Part shown: positions 17,829 to 25,663 of the stretch, piece after piece | Position numbering within the stretch: position 1 is the first letter of the stretch | Layout of the letters: each line of letters opens with the position of its first letter | From: Deinococcus apachensis DSM 19763 | Lineage (GTDB): Bacteria > Deinococcota > Deinococci > Deinococcales > Deinococcaceae | Direction of reading: 5' to 3' | Assembly (NCBI RefSeq): GCF_000381345.1 | Contig: NZ_KB906402.1 | Span: 124,001-188,000 of the forward strand | Length of the DNA stretch: 64,000 nucleotides | The notes under the pieces: generated by a model | Databases searched by the model: none | Seen by the model: the letters and a program-made list of their open reading frames with translations, nothing else | What the model was told of the DNA's origin: nothing | Position numbers and translations under genes: made by a program

Positions 17829-19400
17829 TCACTTCTCCAGGGACGTGGCCGTGAAGATGTTGTTGCCCAGCGGAATCTGCACGAAGCCCCGCACGTTCTT
17901 GGCGAGCGCCACTGGGTACGGCGTCTCGTACAGGAAGACGATGGGGGAAGCCTTCATGTAGATGTCCTGAATACGGCGGTACTGCCCGGCGCGCTTGACG
18001 CGGCTGGTCTCCGACTGGCTCTGCGCGAAGAGCTTTTCCACCTCGGCGTTCTTGAAGCCGGTGTGCAGGCTCTCCACGTTCTCGTAGATGGCGAAGTAGC
18101 TGGTGATCTGGCTGGGATCGTTGATGTCGTTTGTCCAGCCCGCAGTCCGCATCTGGAAGTCGTTCTCGCGGTAGCGGGCGGTCTTGGTGGCCGCGTCGAC
18201 CTGCTCGATCTTGAGTCTCACGCCCACCTGCCCCCACATCTGCTGGAGGGCCGTGAGGAGCGCGAGGTCGTTGGCGCTCCCCGAGGTGGCGAGGCAGCTC
18301 ACCTCAAAGCCATTGCCGAAGCCCGCCGCCTGGAGGAGCTGCCGCGCCTTGTTCACGTCGTACGGGTAGCCCTGCTGCGCGGTGAAGAGCGGCGTGGTGG
18401 ACGACATGAAGGAGCGCATGGGCTTGCCCGTGCCGTAGGTCACGACCTGGATGAGCGCGTCCTTGTTCGTCGCGTAGTTCAGCGCCTGCCGCACCCGCAC
18501 GTCGGACAGGGGGTTGGCCGAGCCGTTCTTGAGCTTCGGCCGGTTGTTCATCGTGATGAAGTTGACCTGCGTGGATGGGAAGAGCTGCATGTTGATCTTG
18601 GGATTCGCCTTGAGTTCCGACACGCGCGAGAGCGGGATGAACTCGGCGCCCTGCAACTCGCCCGCCTGCAACTTGAGGATGCGGGTGTTGTCGTCGGGGA
18701 TGATCTCGAAGCGCACGGCGTCGAGGTACGGCAGGGCCTTGCCGTCCTCGCCCTTCTGCCAGTAGTAGGGGTTGCGCTTGAGGACCATGGAGGAGCCGCG
18801 CTTCCACTCGCTCAGGACGAACGGCCCCGAGCCGATGGGCTTCTCCGCGAACGCCTTGGCCTTTTCGGCGTCGTTCTTGCCGGGGGCGGCGTTGAAGAGT
18901 TTCTGGGGCATGATCGCCGCGTTGAAGGTCGCCAGCGCGGCGGGCAGGGTGGGGTCGGGACTCTTAAGGTTCAGCACGACCGTGTTGCCCTGCGCGGTGA
19001 TGGAGGTGATGGAGGCGAGCGAGCCGTTCCAGGCGCCGTTGTTGGGGTTGCGCGCCCGGTCGAGGGACCACTTCACGTCCTGCGCGGTGATGGGCGAGCC
19101 GTTGGCGAATTTGATGCCGGGCCGCAGGGTGAGGGTCATCGCCCGGCCGTTGGGGCTCACCACGTAGCGGCTGGCGAGGCCCGGCTTGACGCTCTTGCCG
19201 TCCGGGCTGGGTTGCAGCAGGGTGTCGTAAAGGTTGGTCAGAATCCAGATGTCGAGGTTCGCGTCGTTCAGGACCGGGTCGAGAAACAGCGAATCGGCGT
19301 AGCGGCCATAGACCATCGTGCCGCCGCGCGTTACGGCGAGCGAGGAGCCGAGCGTCAGGGCGGCACCGAGGGCGAGCGTCAGACGGGTGAATCGGTTCAT
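17829..19400 (-). CDS. ABC transporter substrate-binding protein, family 5
   Basis: A 523-residue secreted binding protein of the peptide/opine/nickel family. The start ATG 19400 has GGAGG six bases upstream; a second ATG four codons earlier is less well placed. The signal peptide is MNRFTRLTLALGAALTLGSS. The mature part begins RGGTMVYGRYADSLFLDPVL and contains SBP_bac_5 motifs (LTLRPGIKFANG, IGSGPFVLSEWKRGSS, VRQALNYATNKDAL). Over its whole length it is very like the divergently transcribed gene 19647-21236 (shared LSEWKRGSSMVLKRNP and EFIP.SRV.ELKANPKINMQ). The two are recent duplicates that probably bind related ligands for the same permease. Confidence 0.94.
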   Translation of the reverse strand: MNRFTRLTLALGAALTLGSSLAVTRGGTMVYGRYADSLFLDPVLNDANLDIWILTNLYDTLLQPSPDGKSVKPGLASRYVVSPNGRAMTLTLRPGIKFANGSPITAQDVKWSLDRARNPNNGAWNGSLASITSITAQGNTVVLNLKSPDPTLPAALATFNAAIMPQKLFNAAPGKNDAEKAKAFAEKPIGSGPFVLSEWKRGSSMVLKRNPYYWQKGEDGKALPYLDAVRFEIIPDDNTRILKLQAGELQGAEFIPLSRVSELKANPKINMQLFPSTQVNFITMNNRPKLKNGSANPLSDVRVRQALNYATNKDALIQVVTYGTGKPMRSFMSSTTPLFTAQQGYPYDVNKARQLLQAAGFGNGFEVSCLATSGSANDLALLTALQQMWGQVGVRLKIEQVDAATKTARYRENDFQMRTAGWTNDINDPSQITSYFAIYENVESLHTGFKNAEVEKLFAQSQSETSRVKRAGQYRRIQDIYMKASPIVFLYETPYPVALAKNVRGFVQIPLGNNIFTATSLEK

Positions 19401-19489
19401 GCCAACCTCCACAGAAAAGCCACGGGGAACAAGGGGGGACGAACACAGGCGGCAGCGGACTGCACAACGAATTCAAAGTGTTATGGTGA

Positions 19490-19518
19490 ACTGTAACGGT
19501 CAGTCCGGCAGTGGTCAA
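19490..19518 (-). promoter_or_regulatory. Candidate sigma-70-type promoter for the minus-strand operon
   Basis: On the minus strand TTGACC, a 17-nt spacer, then TACAGT lie about 90 nt upstream of the binding-protein start at 19400, inside the 246-bp region dividing the divergent binding-protein genes. Both hexamers fit the vegetative consensus reasonably. No experimental support. The opposite strand has only a weak candidate (CATAAC near 19613). Confidence 0.45.
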
Positions 19519-19646
19519 GCACTCCGTCCCCTGTCTGGACGAGTTCCCGCTGACCGCGTGCCGAAACACCACGATGGACTTGCCCCGCCTTCAGTACACC
19601 TCCCCCGCCCGGCATAACACTTCGCGCCCTTCCCCGGAGGCAGTCC

Positions 19647-21236
19647 ATGCGAAACCCCAAAGGCCGCGCCCTCGTCCTGCTCGCCACCTGCGTGCTTGCG
19701 TCCGCCAGTCTGAGCGCGCAAAATCCCGCCCCACAGCGCGGCGGGACCCTGGTGTACGGGCGCTACGCGGATTCGCTGCTGCTCGACCCGGTGTTCACGG
19801 ACGCCAACCTCGATATCTGGATTCTGACGAATATCTACGACACGTTGATCCAGACGGGGCCGGGGGGCAAGGGGCTGCGGCCCGGCCTCGCGTCGAGCTA
19901 CGGGTTCTCGAAGGACGGGAAGACCTTCACCCTGACCCTGCGCTCGGGCGTGACCTTCTCGGACGGCTCGCCCGTGACCGTCCAGGACGTGAAATTCTCG
20001 CTCGACCGGGCGCGTAAGCCGGACAACGGGGCGTGGAACTTCCTGCTGGGCTCCATCGCCAGCGTCACCACGAAGGGCAATCAGGTCATCCTGAACCTCA
20101 AGAACCCCGACCCCAGCCTGACGGCGGCGCTGGCGACCTTCAACTCGGCCATCGTGCCGCGCAAGCTGTTCGCCAATGCTCCGGGCAAGACGGACGCCGA
20201 CAAGGCGAAGGCGGTGGGGGAAAAGCCCCTCGGCTCGGGCCCCTTTGTGCTCAGTGAGTGGAAACGCGGCTCGTCCATGGTCCTCAAGCGCAATCCGCGT
20301 TACTGGCAGAAGGGGGCGGACGGCAAGCCCCTCCCCTATCTCGACGCTGTCCGGTTTGAGATCATCCCCGACGACAACACCCGCATCCTCAAATTGCAGG
20401 CGGGCGAGCTGCAGGGCGCCGAGTTCATCCCCTTCTCGCGGGTGGCGGAACTCAAGGCGAATCCCAAGATCAACATGCAGCTGTTCCCCTCGACTCGCGT
20501 GAGCTTCGTGGTGCTGAACACGCGGCCCAAGCTCAAGGACGGGTCGGCCAATCCGCTCGCCAACCTGAGGCTGCGGCAGGCGCTGAACTACGCGACGGAC
20601 AAGAAGGCGCTGATCTCGCTCGTCACCTTCGGGAACGGCAAGCCCATGCAGTCGTATCTGTCGAGCGCCACGCCGCTCTTCTCGCCGCAGAACACGTATT
20701 CCTTCGACCTGAACAAAGCCAAACAGCTCTTCGCGGCCTCGGGGGTGAAGGCGGGGTTGGCGCTCACCCTCCAGGTCGTGGCGGGGAACGCCGACCAGCT
20801 CGCGCTGGCGACGGCCCTTCAGCAGATGTGGGGACAGATCGGAGTTCAGCTCAGGATCGAGCAGTTGGAGAGCGCGACCGCCAACGGGCGGTACCAGGCG
20901 AACGACTTCCAGATGCAGATGAACTACTGGAACGACGACATCGCCGACCCGAATGAACTCACGGCCTACGCGGCGGTGTACAGCTCCGCCGAGTCCTTTC
21001 ACACCGGCTTTCAGAGCAAGGAGGTGGACAGCCTCTTTGCCCAGAGTCAGCGCGAGATAGACCCGGCCAAGCGTGCCGCCCTCTACAAGCGGATTCAGAG
21101 CCTCTACGTGAACGCCGCCCCAATGGTCTTCCTGTACGAGCAGCCCTTCCCGGTGGCGCTGGCGAAGAATGTGCGCGGCTTCGTTCAGACACCGCTCGGC
21201 AACAACGTCTTCGTGAACACGTACCTGGCGCGATGA
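19647..21236 (+). CDS. ABC transporter substrate-binding protein, family 5 (divergent paralogue)
   Basis: A 529-residue secreted solute-binding protein. The start ATG 19647 follows GGAGG at good spacing. The signal peptide is MRNPKGRALVLLATCVLASA. The mature sequence (RGGTLVYGRYADSLLLDPVF onward) matches the neighbour 17829-19400 closely from end to end, apart from the signal peptide and the region after residue about 340, where ligand contacts often vary. It is divergently transcribed, has no permease genes of its own downstream, and is followed at a 4-nt overlap by an AtzG-like gene. It probably feeds the DppBCDF system across the divergent promoter. Confidence 0.94.
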   Translation: MRNPKGRALVLLATCVLASASLSAQNPAPQRGGTLVYGRYADSLLLDPVFTDANLDIWILTNIYDTLIQTGPGGKGLRPGLASSYGFSKDGKTFTLTLRSGVTFSDGSPVTVQDVKFSLDRARKPDNGAWNFLLGSIASVTTKGNQVILNLKNPDPSLTAALATFNSAIVPRKLFANAPGKTDADKAKAVGEKPLGSGPFVLSEWKRGSSMVLKRNPRYWQKGADGKPLPYLDAVRFEIIPDDNTRILKLQAGELQGAEFIPFSRVAELKANPKINMQLFPSTRVSFVVLNTRPKLKDGSANPLANLRLRQALNYATDKKALISLVTFGNGKPMQSYLSSATPLFSPQNTYSFDLNKAKQLFAASGVKAGLALTLQVVAGNADQLALATALQQMWGQIGVQLRIEQLESATANGRYQANDFQMQMNYWNDDIADPNELTAYAAVYSSAESFHTGFQSKEVDSLFAQSQREIDPAKRAALYKRIQSLYVNAAPMVFLYEQPFPVALAKNVRGFVQTPLGNNVFVNTYLAR

Positions 21237-21430
21237 GGGGGGAAGACCTGACACCGGACCTCGTGCGGCAAGTCACGCGCCTGGCTGGGTTGGACTTGGC
21301 CCCTGAGCGTGCGGCGGACCTCGTACCGCTCCTTCAGTCCGTGCTGGAGGGGGACGCGCGGATCGCCAGACTCGACCTCGGTCCACTGAGCGCCCTGGGT
21401 CCACCCTGGACGGAGGGGTCACGTGAGTGA
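21233..21430 (+). CDS. AtzG/GatC-like small amidase-partner subunit
   Basis: A 65-residue protein resembling AtzG-like (DUF4089) and GatC-type subunits: an N-terminal helix 'LTPDLVRQVTRLAGLDLAPE', a second helix 'LVPLLQSVLEGDARIA' and a tail ending 'PLSALGPPWTEGS'. AtzG stabilises the amidase AtzE in cyanuric-acid catabolism, and GatC does the same for GatA, so an amidase gene would be expected directly after it. Here that place is taken by the accessory block, and the nearest amidase gene starts at 36746. The start overlaps the binding-protein stop (ATGA). The protein is short, so the family call is moderate. Confidence 0.7.
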   Translation: MRGEDLTPDLVRQVTRLAGLDLAPERAADLVPLLQSVLEGDARIARLDLGPLSALGPPWTEGSRE

Positions 21431-21457
21431 GGACACTGCAATTCATCCTCCCCAGCC

Positions 21458-21649
21458 GACCTCTTCCCCGTCTCGGTCCAGTGGGGTCGGCATACCGAGT
21501 TTCACGACGTGGCGGAGGCGTTGGGCCACCGCCTGGTGATCCTGTGGCAGATGCGGGCGGGCTTGCCTTTGGTGCGGGCTGCGGACGGCTCGGCGCTGGA
21601 TGCACGGGAGCTGACGCGGGCGGCGCTGCTGGACTGGCGGACGTATTGA
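21458..21649 (+). other. Unrecognised coding fragment without a start
   Basis: A frame with protein-like composition (DLFPVSVQWGRHTEF, LGHRLVILWQMRAG, LTRAALLDWRTY, stop at 21649) follows the AtzG-like stop in the same frame, with no plausible start codon or ribosome site. It looks like the C-terminal end of some protein left at the left junction of the accessory block. I do not recognise the family. The rest of 21431-21821 holds nothing convincing. Confidence 0.3.
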
Positions 21650-21821
21650 ACAGCGGGGAGGGCTGGGGTGGACTCACGCCATGTCACTGCGGCCTCCTGG
21701 CAGCTTAAGTTCTGGAGGAACGCGTTCTCTGCTTCGTTACCCTCCGGAGTGTCTATAGTGCGGACATGCCACACAACTTAAAATGCGCGGGCCCTGCCCG
21801 CGGCATGAAGGCAGGAGGTTC

Positions 21822-22265
21822 ATGACAACGACCAGGTATGCCGGTCGTGTTCGAGCCGCTCGTCCTCACCTGCTCGAGCTCCTTGCCACGCGGCCCACTT
21901 GGCATGCGGATGACCTGCGCGCCGCCTCCGAGCTTGAGGAACCAGTCCTCCAAGAACTGCTCTCCGACCTTCTGGGTGACGGCACCCTTCGTCAACGTTT
22001 TATCGATCCATCCAGGGCTGTGGCTACCGGGGCAACCTACAGTCTGAACACTTCCCTGGCGGCTCCCGCTCTCCCGCCCGTTCTGTCCCCCTTACAGCAG
22101 AAGGTCATGGCGTACGTCGTGGGTCGTAAGGTTACGCTGGGTGACATCGGTAGCGCCGTGAATTGTCCAAGAAGTGATCTGATTGAGGTTCTGGCGTTTC
22201 TGGAGAGCCATGACCTGGTGACCTGCAGGTATATCGGGCACCTGCCTATTTTTTCTCAGCGTTGA
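21822..22265 (+). CDS. Hypothetical protein, possibly winged-helix
   Basis: A 147-residue protein starting MTTTRYAGRVRAARP, with GGAGG seven bases before the ATG. Two helix-rich segments (LLELLATRPTWHADDL with ELEEPVLQELLSDLLGDG, and LSPLQQKVMAYVVGRK with DIGSAVNCPRSDLIEVLAFL) resemble paired winged-helix domains that decide between DNA-bound states, but no named family is recognised. A hairpin terminator follows 20 nt after the stop, so it is a single-gene unit. It lies at the left edge of the accessory block. Real gene likely; function unknown. Confidence 0.65.
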   Translation: MTTTRYAGRVRAARPHLLELLATRPTWHADDLRAASELEEPVLQELLSDLLGDGTLRQRFIDPSRAVATGATYSLNTSLAAPALPPVLSPLQQKVMAYVVGRKVTLGDIGSAVNCPRSDLIEVLAFLESHDLVTCRYIGHLPIFSQR

Positions 22266-22284
22266 AGGCTGAGCTTGACTTCCC

Positions 22285-22303
22285 CGTGCTTTCGCACGTT
22301 TTC
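22285..22303 (+). terminator. Intrinsic terminator
   Basis: CGTGC, loop TTTC, GCACG, then TTTTC. It sits 20 nt after the stop of the 147-residue hypothetical gene and points the same way. The stem is short (5 bp) but GC-rich. Confidence 0.55.
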
Positions 22304-22567
22304 TCGTGTGGAACGGGAAGAACTACTTTCTTCAACTTTTCACGTCTGGGTTGATCAAAATCGTGTCACCCAACATGACGTCGTGACCTGGTGAGCACAC
22401 TCAAGGGGCCTGGCGCCTCAGCATGTGGAGTTCCTACTGGCTCGCCCCCATGAACGCCACGTTGAAGCCAGTACGCCGCGTCATCAGGGTCGGAAGTCAG
22501 TCACGAGGACAGAAGGTAAACGAAAGTGGCCCCCTTCCTGACGATGAAGCGCCTCCCCTGGCCCACC

Positions 22568-22783
22568 TTAGGGGTACAGATCGAACCCACTGGCGTTGAG
22601 CAGCTGCTCGAGGCGCTGCTTGGCCAATTGCATCTCCGCCGTGGTGGGCGCCTCGAAGTACACCTTGGTGGGACGACCCGGGCGGCTGCGGGCCAGGTTC
22701 CAGGTGACTTCCGAAGGCACTTCGTCGAATTGTCGGAGCGCCGCCTTGATGGCCTTTTCGGGAATACCGGCATGAATCGCCAT
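22568..22783 (-). CDS. Small hypothetical protein, probably frameshifted at its 3' end
   Basis: A 71-residue frame from ATG 22783 (MAIHAGIPEKAIKAALRQFD ... RLEQLLNASGFDLYP), helix-rich with a possible helix-turn-helix at the front. An alternative GTG lies five codons upstream. Past its stop the next frame continues protein-like (KVGQGRRFIVRKGATFVYLL, stop at 22501). Adding one base to the GGGG run at 22571-22574 would join the two into one protein of about 94 residues. So the stop is probably due to an indel or consensus error. Family unknown. Confidence 0.45.
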   Translation of the reverse strand: MAIHAGIPEKAIKAALRQFDEVPSEVTWNLARSRPGRPTKVYFEAPTTAEMQLAKQRLEQLLNASGFDLYP

Positions 22784-22868
22784 GTCGTCTTTGATCACGC
22801 CCCACCGTAGCAAGAAAGGTTCAGCGCAAAAGGCTTCAGAGGATGGATGGTGCCCCTGAGGAATGGTC

Positions 22869-23117
22869 CTATCCTGTCCCCACGAACTCCCCGTCGAGCC
22901 AGTAGGCCGCGTCCTCCCCGTCGCCGCCCTGCCATGCCAGCCGCTCCTGCCACAGGTGCAGGGCCTCGGCGCGCGCCTCCCCGTGGCAGCCCAGGTAGTC
23001 GGCCAAGACATTGCGTTCGGCGGGCGCAAGCCCGGAGGAAGGGCCGCCCCGGTCTTCCTGATAGGCGTCGTCGAGCAGGTCCACGAGTTCGGCGGGAGTG
23101 AGATCGGCGGGGCGCAT
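22869..23117 (-). CDS. Small acidic hypothetical protein
   Basis: An 82-residue acidic protein from ATG 23117 (MRPADLTPAELVDLLDDAYQ ... WQGGDGEDAAYWLDGEFVG), with AGGG upstream. It is helical with conserved-looking LDDAYQED and ERNVLADYLGCHG segments. It has no membrane segment or recognised domain. It precedes the small frameshifted gene on the same strand and follows the DUF998 gene by 62 nt. Codon use fits a real gene. Confidence 0.55.
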   Translation of the reverse strand: MRPADLTPAELVDLLDDAYQEDRGGPSSGLAPAERNVLADYLGCHGEARAEALHLWQERLAWQGGDGEDAAYWLDGEFVGTG

Positions 23118-23179
23118 GGGGGGAGGGTAGCGTGCCCTCCGCTGACCATCAGGCGTTGACCTCCTGGGCAGCAGCACCC

Positions 23180-23830
23180 TCAGGTCGCGTGTTCACCGCC
23201 CGGCTTGCTGTGCCGACCATGTGACCGGACTGGGAAGCGACGCAGCGCGACGGCAAGGACGGCCACCGGGACGAAGGTGGTGACAGCCAGCAGCCGCTGC
23301 ATCAACCCGGGATACGTCTGCGTTGGGCCGGGGTACAACCCGGTGAACATTGCGAAGAGCACCAGGTAGCCCGCGAGGTTGATCAGCAGGTACACCCGAA
23401 CCCCACGTGAGAGCAGCCTCCACGTGGCGAGGGGGAGCAGCACCGGGAGGATGAGCGAGGCGACGGTGAATGGATTGCGGCCATGCAGGGGGTCCGGCAG
23501 AGGGTGCAGCCAGGCCCAGAAGTTCATCGCGCCTGTCAAGGCCAGGGCGAGCGTGACCAACGCCACCAGCACCACCGGGACCCGGCGGGACAACTGCAGC
23601 GCGAACCAGGCGGCGGTCACGATGGTCACCAGGGCGCCGAGCAGGGCTCCCGTGTTGGCGATGCCGGGCACGTTGGAGTGGTCTGAGCCCAGGTCACTCG
23701 CGGTCGTTCGAAGGAAATCAAAGCCTGGGAAGGAGGGGGCGGCGAGCACCTGTGAGCCGAAGTACAGGACGGGAACCAGGAGCCCGGCCACCCACAGGAG
23801 GGGCAGCGGACGGACATGGGCTGCTGTCAT
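23180..23830 (-). CDS. DUF998-type membrane protein
   Basis: A 216-residue integral membrane protein with about six helices (PLLWVAGLLVPVLYFGSQVL, GALLGALVTIVTAAWFAL, VPVVLVALVTLALALTGAMN, LPVLLPLATW, VYLLINLAGYLVLFAMFTG, TTFVPVAVLAVAL). The early 'SDLGSD' after the first helix, and a helix pair around 'NFWAWLHP' and 'HGRNPFTVAS', fit the DUF998 family. Function is unknown for the family. The start is the ATG at 23830; six codons upstream is another possible start. It is embedded in the accessory block, but is not a phage-type gene and may be cargo. Confidence 0.7.
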   Translation of the reverse strand: MTAAHVRPLPLLWVAGLLVPVLYFGSQVLAAPSFPGFDFLRTTASDLGSDHSNVPGIANTGALLGALVTIVTAAWFALQLSRRVPVVLVALVTLALALTGAMNFWAWLHPLPDPLHGRNPFTVASLILPVLLPLATWRLLSRGVRVYLLINLAGYLVLFAMFTGLYPGPTQTYPGLMQRLLAVTTFVPVAVLAVALRRFPVRSHGRHSKPGGEHAT

Positions 23831-23901
23831 GGTCGACTGTAACATGCCCTGCTCGCCTTACTGGACGCGTATTGACCGTCCGTGGGACACCAGGGCCCTG
23901 C

Positions 23902-24438
23902 TCAGGAGCGCGCTGATCCGGGCGGCGAGGATACCGAAACGCTGAGGATGCGTGGTGGACAGCTCTCCAGCGCCGCGGTGCGGGCCGCACCCGGATGGCC
24001 TCCCAGCCGGGCGTCGAGATCCCGGTTCAGCAGCAGGGCGGGCATGCGGTCATGCACCTCGGCCAGGTCCGGTGTCGGGGGGCGGGTCACGATGGTGCAG
24101 GACTCCAGCGCCCCCTGCAATGTTTCGAGCTGATTCCACAGCCCAGCGACGAGCAACGGCAGCCCGTCCCGTCGGGCGATCCGCACGCGCGTCTTCACGC
24201 CATCCCGCATCGGCCATTCCCAGAACCCGGCGAGGGGGATGACGCAGCGCCGGGTTCTGAACGCGTCTCGAAACATGGGCTTGTCCTCGACGCTCTCGAT
24301 GCGGGCGTTGAATGTGGCGTACCGCCTGGCCTGCTTCAGACTCATGCCGCTCGGCACCAGACCCCAGCGGCCGGAGGAGGCCTCATAGCCTTCTTGGTGG
24401 CGCCGCACGAACCGCAAGGGGTCGGTGGGCCGGATCTC
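23902..24438 (-). pseudogene. SRAP (SOS response-associated peptidase, YedK/HMCES) gene, 5' truncated
   Basis: The frame encodes most of an SRAP domain, which covalently shields abasic sites in single-stranded DNA. Recognisable are RPTDPLRFVRR, RWGLVPSGM, the Asn-containing FNARIES, the Glu in GFWEWPM, and VHDRMPALL with the catalytic His. The N-terminal 15-50 residues are missing, including the catalytic Cys2 that becomes exposed after Met removal. Homology begins at 24438, exactly where the portal frame ends (24437). So the gene was cut by a deletion or fusion with phage DNA. A TTG at 24417 could start a shortened product, but it would lack the cross-linking cysteine. Confidence 0.75.
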
Positions 24439-25663
24439 AGATGCGGGTGATGTACACGGTGTACAGCCGCCCGGGCCAGCGGCGGGCGAGTTCAGTCCGT
24501 CCCAGGCGGTCGAGGTAGCTGCGGACGGTGGCCTGTCGCAGTTGCCCGAGGCGCACGGCGGGGAGGCTCATGTTGTCGGCGGCCGTGCGGGTGACCTCGC
24601 CGCCCTCCCCCAGCCAGTGTTCGGGCAGACCGCCCAGACACAGGCCGACGAGGCGCAGGAACACGCCCATGTCCTCCTTCGCGTCGGACGCGCCGCTCGC
24701 GGGCTTCGGGAACTCCAGCTTCTCGGTCACCCCGTCGTAGCGGTTGCCCTCCTTGTCCACGTGGCCGGGCTTCGTGATGAGGGGGATGACCGCGCCCTTG
24801 GAGGGGATGAACCGGAAGGCGGCGGCCTTCGCGCGCCACTTCGCCTCCCCGCCGTCCGGCTCACTGGGGTTGAGCATCGCGGTGTAGATGCCGATGATGC
24901 GCTGCTGCACCTCGTGGATGTTCAGGCGGTGGTTGGCGAGCTGAATGTACGCCATCGCCGCGTCCACCGCGCCGGATGCGAAAGGCAACCCCCGGGGGTC
25001 GTTCCAGAGGGCGCCCTCGGCCGTCCACACGAACTGCCCGCGCTCCCAGGTGCGTTCCCGCACGCCCTGGCGCAGGTAGAGGGCGGTCACCATGTCGGCG
25101 GCCGTGGTGCCCAGGGCGGTGTCGGACTCCACGCGCACTCCGGATTCCAGGTCGAGGAAGGCGATGCGGGCGGGGGCGTCCGGGCCGGGGTTGGCGTCAC
25201 CCTGCGGGAACACCGTGGCGTTCTCGCCGTCGAGGAAGACCTCGGTAAGCCAGCGCTCGCTCATCAGCGTGCCGAGGTTGTTCGCCTGCCAGAACTCCTC
25301 CAGGCCGAGGCGGGCAGTCTTGTCCTGCACCTCGCCGTACGTGAAGGCGTCCCCGATCAGGAAGGAGGTGGCGATGCGGAGGGCGGCCTGAAAGAGCGGG
25401 TTGAGGAAGTACATGCTGGGGCAGCGCAGCCGTTCGGCGTCCCGGTTCATCCCGTAGCGCCCGGTGCGGAGGGGTCGCCCGGCCCCGTCAGCGTACGTCC
25501 AGCCGCCGCGCAGGCCGGGGGCGGTGCTCCCGGTGGCGTCGAGAATGGTGGGGTTGGCGGGGAGGGAGGCGCCGCGGAGCTGGGCGGTGGCGGGGGTACT
25601 GTCCTCGCGGGGACTGCTGACCGGTTGCCCGTCAGGGCCAAGAATATAGGTCGTTGTACTCAT
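24437..25663 (-). CDS. Phage portal protein (3' end probably truncated)
   Basis: A 408-residue portal-like protein: MSTTTYILGPDGQPV at the start, 'MNRDAERLRCPSMYFLNPLF', 'ATSFLIGDAFTYGE', 'RWLTEVFLDGENATVF', 'LANHRLNIHEVQQRIIGIYT', and 'LCLGGLPEHWLGEGGEVTRTAADNM'. The last is a pattern typical of double-stranded DNA phage portals, where a gene product dodecamer forms the DNA entry ring. The start ATG 25663 has GGAAGGGG just upstream. The frame continues upstream without a stop into the large terminase because of a frameshift there. Its 3' end runs straight into the truncated SRAP gene, so the C-terminal part is probably lost. Confidence 0.75.
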   Translation of the reverse strand: MSTTTYILGPDGQPVSSPREDSTPATAQLRGASLPANPTILDATGSTAPGLRGGWTYADGAGRPLRTGRYGMNRDAERLRCPSMYFLNPLFQAALRIATSFLIGDAFTYGEVQDKTARLGLEEFWQANNLGTLMSERWLTEVFLDGENATVFPQGDANPGPDAPARIAFLDLESGVRVESDTALGTTAADMVTALYLRQGVRERTWERGQFVWTAEGALWNDPRGLPFASGAVDAAMAYIQLANHRLNIHEVQQRIIGIYTAMLNPSEPDGGEAKWRAKAAAFRFIPSKGAVIPLITKPGHVDKEGNRYDGVTEKLEFPKPASGASDAKEDMGVFLRLVGLCLGGLPEHWLGEGGEVTRTAADNMSLPAVRLGQLRQATVRSYLDRLGRTELARRWPGRLYTVYITRI

